The notes under the pieces were generated by a model that saw only the letters and a program-made list of their open reading frames with translations, made no database searches and had not been told where the DNA came from. A DNA stretch of 64,000 bases from positions 21,169,501 through 21,233,500 of the forward strand of contig NC_079878.1 of NCBI RefSeq assembly GCF_029227915.1. The letters are read 5' to 3'. The stretch's first letter is position 1. Each line of letters starts with the position of its first letter. The position numbers and the translations under genes are program-made. Of this stretch, positions 44,741 to 58,100 are shown piece by piece. Source of the DNA: Hydractinia symbiolongicarpus. Lineage: Eukaryota > Cnidaria > Hydrozoa > Anthoathecata > Hydractiniidae.

Positions 44741-47700
44741 AATCAATACTGTCTGTGCTACTTTTACTTTGAGCACATTGATCCTAAATGGCTTTTATCT
44801 GTTTTTTTCATAAAATCATATGTAATCTATTCGTGTTGACGTGATTGTTTCAGTTGCCATCTTTTTAACTACAATCTGCTACCAGTACGTGAATAGATTT
44901 GTATTCTTTATTTTGGAATGAAGCTGTAAATCTAAATCTAAAAGATATAATAAACATAATGACATTACCCCCTATTATTTTGAGGTCTAACCCATCTTGT
45001 AATGGGCATGTAACACAAATGCCCTTGTTGTTGTTAAAAAAATATATGGAACATAGCAAAAAGTGATTTTAAATAGTTACAAAAAAAAAAGAAAAAGTTC
45101 TGGGAACTTAATTGTACTCTTGCCCATTCCTGCAGGATTTTTCTACTTTGTCTGTCTTTTATAGTCACCAAATGTGAATAAAAATACCTGATATTTTTAG
45201 AATTTTTACCAAGATCTCTAGTAGATAAGTCTCTTTAATTTTCTAAGGTTGACAAAATTCCAATAACCTCTAGTTCGCTGAGTTTAATAAATCTTCTCAC
45301 AATTGCAACCCCAAATGATTTTTTTTAATCGGTTTTGACAGTCAGACATTAATTTAGATATATTGATGAATTAACAATTAACAGGATGTAGCTTTTAAAA
45401 ATTAAAAGAAATAGGAACAGACTGTAAACTTAAACAATACAAAAAATGAGCAATTGCTGTTTCAAGGCTAAATTAAATGATCTGTCTTACTTAAAGTAGG
45501 TAATCTAAGAAGTAATAATTTACTCTGGAATATAGAGTAACCCAACCCCTGTTTACAGCACCCCCTCTGCCTATTTCAAAATTTTAGGAAGCTGAACCCC
45601 TCCCTTCCCTTTGTAAAGGAAGGAGGAGTCTAAGTATGGCAAGTATATAAAAAGATTTAAGTGTTACAACTTCCTCCCTCTGATAGACTTTTTCAAATAA
45701 AATCAACTTTGTCATAAAAGTAATAAAATATTAAAATATTAGGAATAAATTTTTGCTCATGTCAGCACTTTTCTGCATTCTATTTAAGGTGGCAGTAATC
45801 CTTTTTCAACATTCAAAGGGAAACAGTTACATATTTATTTACTTAAAGGTTATTTCTGACACTTGTCAAGATTTTGTAGCTAATTATCTTTCACCAAAAA
45901 AAATTTAATTTAATTCTATCACAGCATTTAGCGGCAAAAAAATGCTGTTGTCAAAGTTACTATAGCCATGGGAAAACTATACATATCTATTTACCATGGT
46001 AGCTTTAAAATTTATGTAGGAGAACAAAGTAGTATAAAGTAACAACATAACGTGGAATAAAAACCAAAAATTGCTTATACACATTTGAACACAACAGCGT
46101 TGTCACTAAAGGACTTCCCAGCCGCGTTTCGTGAGTCTGTATACATGAAACGGAAGGGTGTATGAATACCTTCACCATTCCCTTTATCCCTTTGTAGTAA
46201 AGACTCTACCCTTGTGCACATTTTATCGACTGTTTGCACTGTACATACACGCTAGCTCAGTCGTTAGCTTAGTTTTATATTCACCCAGATTACCTCTGGG
46301 CGCGCGTGTTCCACTTCTCCAGTACGGCCCCTCTGCCTTGTTTTACATTATAAGATATAACAGTATAAGAAACAAGGCTTGTGCGTCTGATAAAGCCCTT
46401 GTTTCTGGGTCATCGCTTTATCCACACAACATCCTTTCTCTACATACGATACTTCAAATCCTTCACTGGAAAGTAGGGACACCCAACCAAAAAACATTTT
46501 TTCCTAATACTGTATTTTTATAATAAAGTTAATATCATTAGAACACGCATTAATTCCTTATAATACGAAACTATCAAGTGTAAATTGCGCCTTACTTTAC
46601 AAAATCAATTTTCATCTTTTGCTGTTCAATCTAAAAATAGATCTTTAATTAATGATACATACATTTGAAAGATTAAATAAAGATCATGAATGGTTTTTAC
46701 GAAGAGAACATTAACACGAAAGTTCAAGTTTTTTTACCGTGCATGGATGATATATCTATTTTTATTGTGTGATGTGGGTGATTTATTGCATACAAGGAAT
46801 ATATTTACCAGAACCAATAATAGGCCTTTTTTCACATAAAAAAGTTGTAACAGCAAAATTTTTCAACCGTAAATTTAAAATATGATGGCTCCTCAAGGGC
46901 GGAAGCCTAACGTCGTCCTTAATTGAGAGGGACTGCTACAGTTATGCAAATTGAGATATTATGTCAAAATCATATTCATAAAGCTCTATTTTCAAGAAAT
47001 TAGTAAAGAAATTTAATACATGTGTGTCAAAACGTTGTATTTTTTTGAGGTAGTTTTGTGTGACAGCCAATATCTGGGAGGTATGGTACTTGAAAGAAAT
47101 GTATTATATGGCCTAATAGATGGTTATAGTTAGGGTTATAAAAGACCTATAGAGGCGGATCTTTTCATAATATAATATTGATAACTTTGCATAATCTATG
47201 CAAATCTAACTTATCAAAAACTTTTAAAAAACATAAATATTTAATATTATCTATTTTGTTTATTTCTTTATGTAGCTATGGAAGTTTTGCATATGTATTA
47301 TTTATTATGTCTTTAAGGTTTTTCTACAAAATAGCTAGGGTAAAAAAAACACATCAAAATATAAGGTCATGTGTACCTTTGTTTTTCCTTGCAGGTGTGT
47401 CCAACTATTTTTTGCTTACTTTGCGTAGAAAACCAACTAAATTTAAAGGTTAAAAGATTGATTTCAGGCAAACTTAGTCTTTGAATTCACAGTAGGATTG
47501 CTCATCCTTTATTCTTCATTTGTTTAAAACCACAGCTCTGTTTTACTATATTTTTATCTATACTCTTTTTAGTATATTCAAATCTGCGCATTTATTATTA
47601 GAATATGGAGAATGTTAATATTGTATGAATTAAAGTTGTAAAAGAGCTTAATGCAGCAAATAAAATACATATGGGTCATTGATAACTGAAATTGTATTGC

Positions 47701-47916
47701 GTTGGTAATATATTTTGATGTAAAAATTTTTGTATTAAAAAAGACAGAAAAATTGTCAGTTGTTTTATATATCGTTTTGTTTTGGTTAGCCATGTCAATA
47801 GTTCTCTACATTGTTTTGACTTGTAATAATAATAATAATAATAATAACGAAAGTAACTGCTATTTTATTTTATTTCTTAGAGCGTTTTAAGCCAGGAAAT
47901 AAACAAGTTGACAACA
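44741..47916. other. Intergenic region upstream of the ABCA gene
   Basis: No coding exon is supported. At 46130-46520 the sequence becomes GC-richer and ends in AATAAAG-like signals, which could be a solo LTR, but no second copy or terminal duplication was found. A (TAA)n microsatellite lies at 47824-47848 just before the gene. The ABCA promoter and 5'-UTR should lie in the last few hundred bases. Confidence 0.4.
47824..47848 (+). repeat. (TAA)8 microsatellite
   Basis: About eight perfect TAA units lie about 70 bases before the ABCA start codon, so it probably falls in the 5'-UTR or proximal promoter. Confidence 0.9.
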
Positions 47917-50900
47917 ATGGCAAATGCTTTCCGAAAGCTAACCTTATTATTGTGGAAAAACTTTATTCTCCAGGTAAATTTCATAGATTCCCAAAGAATT
48001 TTAAATTTTCTATGTCCAGTTTTTCTACTGATAATATGCTGAATTACTATGAGTTTGTTTTTTAAGCATTAATATTATTTTTTAGATCAGAAGACCAATT
48101 GGCACAGCTGTAGAAATCTTATTGCCTTTTGGATTACTCGCTTTGTTGATACTAGGAAGGTCTGATCGCATTTTTAATAATCATGTTTTTTTAAAAAATG
48201 GGTGTTGACTGATTTTGATATTGCACTGAGAAATACAAAGCGCCAGGTCAAAAGCACAGATTGAACTTGCAAAGTGTGTGCCCATAAAAACTTGTTCGAT
48301 TTTGATACTTTTCGAATTAGGTACCGTTCCATTTTTAACTTAAACAAGTTTACAAAACCAATTAAATTATTTATAAAAATAAAAATTTATTATTTATTAA
48401 AACAAAAATATGGCTTTACATAACTAACCATTGTACCAATGAGACAAAAAACCTTCAGGCTGACATTTTTCAAAATGAATAAAAATATGTGATCAACAAA
48501 TTGATATAGAATTTACAAAACTTAAACCTGTACCCAAATTCTTAATTTTGTATTACATACCAACAAATTTAGTCACCAGTTTCAAGAGGGTTTAAAAACT
48601 AAATGTCTGAAATGTTAAGTGTCTGAATGAAGTAGGAATATTTGAACTTTTTTAAAGAATTACACGGTGTAGTTAGTTGGTGTAAGTTTCTGGTTTTATT
48701 TTTAGAAAAAATATTCATGAAAGCGAGGAGTGTTTTCGTAAGTAAACTAATTGTGAGCAATATAGAGAAATACACTTTTCAGCTGCATTATGTTTGATGA
48801 GACATTTAACAATAGTGATGCTTTGAACTAACAAGAATTTTTCTATAAGAATTGTTAAGGCAATCCTATTATTTTTAAAAACAAGAATTTATATTATATT
48901 TCCTGCAATAGTAGCTGCAAGCAATGACAGGGAAATTTTTGTATATTTTTCCATTCGCTAACAACTAATTTCAATTAGTTATGTTGTTATATTGTTGTCA
49001 GATTAAAGTCTGCACATGTTATGACAAATTTAAATCTTTTTCTTTTATGTATTTTTGTTTTGTTATTTTTAGGAGCATTCGATTTGAATGATGTTCGTAA
49101 ATTTGATCCAATAACTATCCAGTTTCCTGATGGAAAGGCTTCTGATGTAGATAAGATCGCATACTATCCAATAAATACAAAGAGTGAGTTATTTTTTAGG
49201 TTAAGCGCACTAAGGATTGCTACAGGGTTTGGCAATCGCTTTTATGTAATTTTCCATACACATATCTTTTATTGTACTATCTTGATGACAACTTACGCAA
49301 ATAAAGAACTTCTTGGAACATTGTTTGCACTAATTTTTCATGAGAAACTTTACCAATGTTTTGGGGTTCACAGACAGCCTAGAAATCAAGAAGAACAGGG
49401 AATTATCAGAGGATTTTTAATTTGGCATTTGCCAAAAACAGTCAGGAAATTTTCTGGAAACATTGAAATAACATCAGGGGAAATCAAATGAAAAAGTAAA
49501 GAGGGGAAAATAAATGAAATCTCTTGATTTTACACTGTTACTACTTTAATTGGACAAACTTTCGCGAAGGAACTTACGAGAATTTGCAATTTTTCGCCAT
49601 TTTCGCGAAAGTTTATCTGGCGAAAATGTGCGAGTTTCTCCATTGGCGAAACTTTATCTCGCGAAATTTCCGAATTTCTTCATTCGCGAAAGTTTATCCA
49701 GTAAGCTATTTTATCATTTTTCACCAAAAACGCACAAAATACTTAGAAATCTTATTTCAAGAAAGAAAATTTATAACATTTTCAATTATGCTAAGAATTT
49801 TGAAGTTTTTCTAACTGAAAAATTATTGTTCGCGAAAGTTTATCTCGCAAAAATTTGCGGGTTTCTTCATTCGCGAAAGTTAATCTCGCGAAATTTTCCG
49901 AATTTCTTCATTCGCGAAAGTTTACCCAAAAAATTTCGCTCCAATTAAAGTAGTTTTACAGGTTTGTGTTACATACATACTTTTGTATGAAAAATGATTA
50001 AATATCAAGTGTTTTGGTAAATGGTAGCATTGGTAGCTTTCAAGACATAACATTTTCTTTGTTTAATGTTGTATTTGTGAATGATATAAAATTTAGTTTT
50101 GTATGAAACGTTTTTTAAAGGTTAAAATACAAAAAATTTTCATTTTCTTTAAATTCAGGAGCATAATTAGTTTCTTATTTAACTGAATTAATAATGCAGC
50201 TTGTAGCCTGTGGAGGTTTTTTTAAAATTATAAAGTCATGAAGTCATTGAGTTAACATATAAAAGAAAGTAGGAATAAAATGTAAAGTTTTGACGGTTCA
50301 CATTAGTCAGCTATTGGTGTCTTGAGAGAGAAAAAAGAATTAACAAATACTTAAAATAATTCATTGAGTATAAAAGTTTGTTTTGATTATTATTTTGTGA
50401 CAGTATTTCTGACAGCAAGAGATTGTTATGTCTAAAAACTTTTCATTGTTGTATTTTTTATTTTTGATAGAAAATAATGTTTTCTCGTTGTTTCTTTTTT
50501 CTTTTTTAGTTTTTTAAATTATTAGTCAAAGAAAAATAGTCATAGAGAAAACCTTGTTAGCATTAATTATCTTTTTCTTCTAATACTTCCTTTTCTTAAG
50601 CTACGGAAATCTTACAATATGCTGCCGATTCACTCAGTCTTAACCTGGCAAATAAAAGTCAAGATGGAAAGCGTTTCACTTCTGAAAAAGAGGTTTTAGA
50701 TGAAGCAAAAGAGCTGGAATTAGAATACCTTTGTGGTGAGTCTAATTCTCTACAGTAGAATTACGGTTGTGTTGCATTTACAGCAATTTAAGTTCAATCA
50801 TTTGTTTAAAAACTGATAGGAGTTTTTAGTCAAGAAGTTATTATTGCTCTACCTTTTATTTCAGCAATAATTTTTAAAAATGTGGAAGAATCTAAGAGCC

Positions 50901-53900
50901 TTCCAAAAAATGTTGAATATTCCATCAGATTTCGCCATTCTGCAAATACAAGATCGACATGGCGCACCCATTGGGTGTACCCGTTCTTTCAAGCAGCAGG
51001 ACCTAGAAAAGAAACGAGGTATGGGTATTAAAAAAATGAATTGATAATCACCATGAATGTTAATTATTTAAACATTATACTTTTCTGCAGCTCTTATTTC
51101 AAGTTCATTGGCTTACAGCATTTAGTCGATACTGGCATTATTCAGATGCAAACAGGGAAAAATTATACAGCACCTCGCCACATACAGGTACCACTTGTTG
51201 TTTATTTGTCTGTCCGTCCGTTCGTCTGTCTGTTATGCAAAATGGTAGCTTAGCTGCACAGGTAGCGAGACGCACGCAATGCGGTATAAAAAGGACGGGC
51301 AAACCCATGGGTTTTTCCACGGGCTAACGACTGGTATTTACTATATTTTTAGCACACTAAACAGAAATTTTTACCACCCATCTTTTTTTTCTTTTTACCC
51401 TGTTAGCTAACAAAAAAATATGTAATGCCAGGTTGCTTTTTTTTCAGCAATTTCCATATCCTGATTATGTTGTGGATAATTTCATACTGCTGATACAAGG
51501 TGTCATGGCACTTATATTTGTACTTGCTTATATGTACACTGCTGTTATGATTGTAAAAGTATGTAATTTTGTTTACCCAGCTCTGTTTACAGGTAACAAA
51601 AACAAATTTATTGAAACAACACTATTTGACTGCTAATTACAACACTTCAAATCAAGTACTTAAGATATTAACAAAATTAAATCTTCCTAAATATTAAATT
51701 AGGAAAAAATAACTTAACAAAACAAAATAACTTGAAATAATTAAAAGTGTGGTATCCATAAATTAGTTGATCTAAGCACTTATTTTGCCATTAAATCCAT
51801 CCTTCTGATGGTTGTACTTACAAGCTCTTTTGATCTAGCTAGCTATTTTTCAGCTATATTGCATGTAGGGCCCAACGGAGGCAGCAACAAATATTTGAAA
51901 TTATCTTTAGATGTATTTTTTACCTTCTTAAAGCACTCCATGTTTTTTACTTCATCATCAAAACAGTCTTTCAATTTTACAACCCTCTTAGTGAAGTAAA
52001 GAATGTTTGCATTTAACATTTTAAGGTATCCCAAACTTTTCGCTGTGTTATGAAGTTATGAGTACTATGATGAGATCTTTATGTAGGAGCTTGTAGCAGA
52101 GAAGCAGTTCCGCTTGAAGGAAAGTATGAAAATGATGGGGCTTGCAAATTGGATTCATTGGACAGCCTGGTTTTTGAAGACATTGGCTTTCCTTTTAATT
52201 AGTGTTATTCTTCAAACAATTTTACTAAAGGTATAGCAGTTTACTAATTCGAGGAAATATGAAGTAGATTATAATTCATTCCTTTGATTTTAATATAGTT
52301 TCTTAAAATGTCTGCCTGAAAATCATCTAAGAGGTGCACATGAAATTTAGTTACAGCTTTGGATAAGTTTAAAATCTTATTTTTGTTTCTGGTGTGAAGC
52401 TGGATCAATTTTTGACAGAAATATTTATTAATCAAAGCTGGGCATGTTTAATATGACTATGTGCAATAATTTTATTTTTTTTAGCTGTGATTCATAGAAA
52501 AAGAATAAATACGACTATGAATCAAACAAGTTTTAGGTTTTTTTTGCAATTTTGAGGTTCAAAGGTTTTACAGTATATTATTTTGACACTTTTATTTATA
52601 GGGCGGCGACATTCTGACTTATACAACGGGAGGCATTGTGTTTTTCTTTTTATTTCTATACATACTGGCATCAATATTCTTTTTGTTCTTCATCAGGTTA
52701 GTTGTGTGCATGCTTTTTAAAAGCAATGATGAATTTGTTTTGAAGAATAAATAGCTTAAATGATACATCCCTAGTAGATTATTTACCCTCCTTTTCTTTT
52801 GTTACATTTTTATCCTACTTCCTTTAGTGTTTTATTCTCCAATGCTGTTCGTGGAATGTTGTTTGCTGCTGTTATTTGGTTTGGTTCTTTGGGTCCGTAC
52901 TTATCATTCCAGGATCCTGAAAAATTTGAGGAACTATCTGGGTAACATTTTTTATTTGTTATTTTTTATTTAAGCTAAGTAGATCTGTGTGTTTGCCTAA
53001 ACACACAAACGTTTGAAGGCACAGGAATGGGTAAATATAGGGTCAATAATACAAAGTATTAATATAAAATATTATTTTTTATGTTTTAGTGGTATGAAAG
53101 CAGCATCCTGTCTCTTACCAAATTCCTGTCTTGGTATTATGATTCATATAATATCTCAACGCGAATCTTCACAGGTCGGAGTAACATGGGATAATCTTTC
53201 TGAAAATACATCTGTTGATGATAACTATACACTTGGTCAAGCATTTGGCATGCTTATCTTTGACTGTATTCTGTATGGCATATTAACTTGGTAAGTGTGA
53301 CCAATCTGTTCTTGCACCTTAAGGCATTAATTTTTTTGAGTATAAAATTTTAAAATATAAAATTTATGTATGTATGTAATATCAGAACTAAGTTATTTAG
53401 AAGCGTTTTTGTGATTTTAATTTTTGGCTTAATTTAATTTTTTCCTAATTTAATTAACTTAATTTAGTTAATAAGTCAAAATTAAGTCACATGACCAATT
53501 AATTGATGAGTCTGATTAATTAATTAATCTGAATCTGATGGATCTGGTGAATTCATTACACATGTCAAACATTTAAGATGACAGTATACCTTTTGAGCAT
53601 GGTTTTTTAAATCGCTTTTTTCCAGTGATAGTTAATCAAAGTTTATTCATTCATAGACCACTAAAAAGCATTTTCAACCACCTATTAAATGGTATAAAAA
53701 TAATTTGAAACTTTTTAGCTCGTAAAAAGTACAGAGACATTTTTGGAACACACCCTGCCTTCAAAAAAGTTACTTTATTTACAAAACTACTTCGTTTCCA
53801 AATCTCATTCAATTCTATAGAATCGTGATAGATGTATGTAAAAACGATTTTTTAATTATTTTCCACGAAGTCCCCGTTTTTGATTTATGTTACCTTTTCT

Positions 53901-55165
53901 AAAAAAGCCATTTTTTAACTTCAACTTTCGTCTTTAAGATGTAATATCTAGAGAATCTTGATTTTTTACAAAAAAAAAATTGTTCTTAGATAAACACGTT
54001 GGCTACAGCACAGTAGCACTCTCCCTTGTAGATCTTCTGTAATTTTGTAAAAGAGATTTGAAATGTAATAGATGGTATACGAAAAAAACAACACTACGAA
54101 AAAGTGTTTTAAAAATTTTTTAAAAATCACACCTTTCAAGCATACTCATAATGATGGTGATACTTTTACACTTCGGAGGCGATGAATATTTAGAAGGTTG
54201 TCCTTTTAAATGTTATTATTCGCAAAGACGTGACTGAGAAATAGAACTTTCTAAGTGGTTTAATATTTTCTATGACTTGCAGAAACAGAACAGGATGGCA
54301 TACATTTTTAGAAATGAAAGTGTTTTATATATAATTTATTTTTAAAAGTTATACTCAAGAGAATGATAAGTGTTAAAACATTCAGTCTTATTCGATTTAA
54401 GGTGTGAAAGACTGATTAGAAAAAAAGGTAATTATTTGGATAAAGTCAATATTTCCCTTTTAAAAATAAATAAATAGTTTCACCATTGGGTATTGGGTAG
54501 TATAAATGGCTAAAAACCTCTTTCGTTGATGCTTTTTTAAAACTTTTTGCTCTAAAGTTACGATGAAATTCGTCGCATGGTCTATGAGAATCGAACAAAA
54601 CAGATTCGTTTCTTCGAAATTCCAGTTTCTATTGTTTTTCTTCTTCATCTTTATCTTCAGATGCAGTTTACGTTGAAATATATTAATTCTCAAAGTGTGT
54701 TAACGTGTGTTATGAAAATTTAAATAGATTCATCAGATGAAAATTAATTATTTGAAAAATATGATCACACTGTAGATTAATTAATTGAACACATTAATTA
54801 ACAGAACTTGATCAATTAATTCCGTGTGACTTAGGCTATTATATACATAAAACACAGAGTAAATAATGCAGCTGTTTGGACAGCTGAAAAGGGTAAATGC
54901 CACCTTAATTGAGTATTTACGGTAATCCATTTATTGCTTTTCTAGGTATATTGAAAATGTTTTTCCTGGAGAGTTTGGCATACCTCAGCCTTTCTACTTC
55001 CCTTTCCTACCATCATACTGGTGTGGAGCAAAAAAAGAGTCACGTGTTAACAGTAATAGTGATATTAATGGAAGTAATAAGTACGCTGGAAATCTTAATT
55101 TTGAACCGGAACCTCAAAATGTTAAAATTGGAGTACAGATCGAAGACTTGAGAAAAGTCTTCAAG
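47917..55165 (+). CDS. ABCA exons 1-13: N-terminus and first membrane half
   Basis: Exons: 47917-47973, 48086-48159, 48706-48737, 49073-49183, 50601-50735, 50865-51018, 51091-51187, 51448-51558, 52087-52230, 52602-52697, 52828-52941, 53090-53290, 54946-55165. Exon 2 encodes the first membrane helix ([15 protein letters not shown]), exons 3-7 the first extracellular loop, and exons 8-12 the helix bundle (for example [18 protein letters not shown] and [15 protein letters not shown]). Exon 13 leads into the first ATPase. Phases run 0,2,1,1,1,2,0,0,0,(0/2),2,2,0. Exon 10 has six T where five are needed (52680-52685), so its last ten codons are out of frame with exon 11; removing one T restores the expected phase 2. 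Introns 4, 7 and 12 hold repeats. Confidence 0.88.
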
Positions 55166-58100
55166 GTAACTCTGACTGTTGTTATTTAGTTATTTCATTA
55201 AAATAAACCCCAATTTTCAGAGGAAAATTGACTTTGAATATTATAGGAAAAAAAGAGACATTTTTGAAGATCAGATTTATAACTAACTTTTCTGCTTTTA
55301 TAAATTAGGGGGCTGCTGGTAAAAAAGTTGCCGTTGATGGTTTAAACTTGAATATGTATAAAGGACAAATCACAGCCTTGCTTGGTCACAATGGAGCTGG
55401 TAGGTTTCTTGTTTTTTGTTTTTTTGCGTTTCTAAATCTACTAAGATTTTCTTATTAGCTAATGAATGTTCTATATCAAGTAATTTGCTTCTTTTTGGTC
55501 TCTCTCTTAGCATCGATCTTCTAAAATAGCTTCACTATCAAGCTTTCAAAATTCTGAACTCCTATTGTCAATTAAACCTTGCTGGGTCAATATTTTTGAA
55601 TCCATTGTTTTTATTTTTTTTAAATTAGAAGTGAATTGTCCCAATTGAGAGGATTTTTGGACGTTGAGCTTTAGATTTACCTTTTGGGGGCATATCATGA
55701 AACAATCAAATATTTAAAAACAAAATCAAACAATCATATATTTAAACCAAAATCAATAACTGAACACATTACCATACTTGTTTATCACTTTATAGCTTAC
55801 TTCCATAACTTTTTTTTTTGGAACTAACTTTATACAACAATTTCGAATCAGAGACAACAATGTCCCCACTCATGCCATTTTTTAAATCTTTATGAAAATT
55901 TTCTGACACAACAAGTGAACTCAATTTGCTCAAATGAAACTTAAATGCACCAAGATGATCAAACGTAATTTTAACTTCCTTTATAATGTTATTTTTATCC
56001 CTTTTCACGTCTATCACCCAACCATATGATGTTTTGTTGCCTTTAATGGCTTTGTATATTTTTAAAAAGACAGCTGGTAAAATTCGTTCTGATATTGTAA
56101 TTCTGTACGAATTTTTTAAAGTCGAAAAGAAGCACACTGTCTACGTGAAATTTTATAATTTCCATATGAAAATATTTTTCTTCTGTAGTGCTACATACGA
56201 ATTAAAATCACCAGGTCTCATTGAAAGTTTGTATAGAATTCTAATTTATTTTATAACACCTAAAAGAGACAACAACCGTTGAACAAAAATGGCAGCAAAG
56301 ACACACCGAGAGGGTGAAATAACCCAATATTGTTAGCTCTAAAAAGAGAATAATTTTAGAAAAACAAAAATCTAAACCAACAGAAAGTTGATACAACTAC
56401 CGTAGTTTAATAAAACCAAAAACTTAGAGGCAGAAAAGCGACCTTAGTAGCGGTCTATACTCAATCTTTATGAAATACCAACACAGAAGATAGAAAAGTT
56501 CAAAGTTCAAAAAGGAGCTTGCTGATTTTTAAGATTTACCTACGCTGAAGCATCAGGTGTATATATTCTGCGAAAAGCTTGTGCTTCGCCGTGTTTGAAC
56601 TAACCAATTTTATCGCGCTTCATAGCGTCTAAAACGCATACCAACGCATTTTAAAGTTGCCCACTAATCTTTCACATTACACAGACTGTAAATGCGCTGA
56701 TTCAAAATCTCCGGGCCGATTTTAATGGACGATTTAATTAAGCATTTTTTTGGCTGTTTTGGCCCACCATGTAAAAGTTCTTAAAATGCATACTTTGTTC
56801 TACTTTAAGGTAAAACAACAACAATGTCAATTTTGACTGGCTTATTTCCACCATCAAGTGGAAAAGCTTACATAAATGGCCAAAGTATAGAGTCTGACAT
56901 GGCTGGCATAAGAGAAAGCCTGGGATTATGTCCACAACATAATGTTCTCTTCGATCGTTTAACTGTTAAAGAGCATTTAGAGTTCTTTTCTGCATTAAAG
57001 GTAAAATTTACTTTTAGTAACGTTGTTTTGACTAACAAAATTAACAGAATGAAAGTTATTAAGAATGCTACTTAATTCTATCATATAGTAATTAACTAAT
57101 GTGTTTCTTGTTAGGGCGTCCCTAAAAAAAATGCTCAAGATGAGATCAAACAAATGATTACTGACATTCAGCTTGAAGATAAAGCACAACAACAATCTTC
57201 AACACTTTCTGGTGGAATGAAACGAAAACTAAAGTAATAACCTATTTGGTGAAAAATTTGTTTGACGCACTGAAAACGAACTGGGTTACAAACTTTGACG
57301 TTATGACATTATAACAAAGACATTACAACGGATTGGCCATTATAATGACATGGCACAATAATTTTCTGAGTACGGCGTTAGGAATCTCAACATTAAGACG
57401 ATTGAGGAAAGTTAAGCATTGAATGTGGAAATATTCCCATTGAATAAAAGAGTGACAGTGGAAAAAATTTGTGGAATCTTATTTTGGAATCTTATTTTAG
57501 CTGTGCAATTGCTTTAATTGGTGGTTCGGAAACTGTTTTCCTTGATGAACCGACATCTGGAATGGATCCGTATGCAAGACGTGCAACTTGGGATTTGCTA
57601 CAGAAATATCGTGGAAATAAGACAATAGTATTAACAACTCATTTTATGTTAGTTCAGTATTCTTTTTCTGTTAACATATCCCACATTTTTAACAAATGTT
57701 AACTATATGTAATAGAGGTATCAAGGAGCCTATTTTTATAAATGAAAGGCATGTCAAAGTAACACTGACTGAAAAAAAGCGCTGTGTTATATATTTTAGG
57801 GATGAAGCTGATTTTCTAGGTGATCGTATAGCTATAATGGCGGATGGTGAACTACGCTGTTGTGGGTCTTCTTTATATTTAAAGAAAAGGTTAGAAATAG
57901 TTATACATCTCTGATCATAACGAATGTGTGACACCATTTCTTTCTTTTTCTTAGATTAGTTTTTTTCAAAAAAGCTGCAATGATAAAAGTCTTTATTAAT
58001 GCCAAATGTTTATTTGGAAAAATGTTGCTTCATGGTTGACGAAGTTGGATAGTGCCAAAATAAAATAAATTATTTCTCCTTTATATGGAGGATTTGTCCC

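Noticed and set aside
46130-46520. Solo LTR
   Set aside because: Composition and an AATAAAG-like end are suggestive, but there is no TG/CA terminus pair, no duplication and no second copy in the window.
49550-49948. 132- and 96-codon + strand ORFs in ABCA intron 4
   Set aside because: They read through the CGCGAAA repeat units and repeat the same peptide. There is no independent coding signal.
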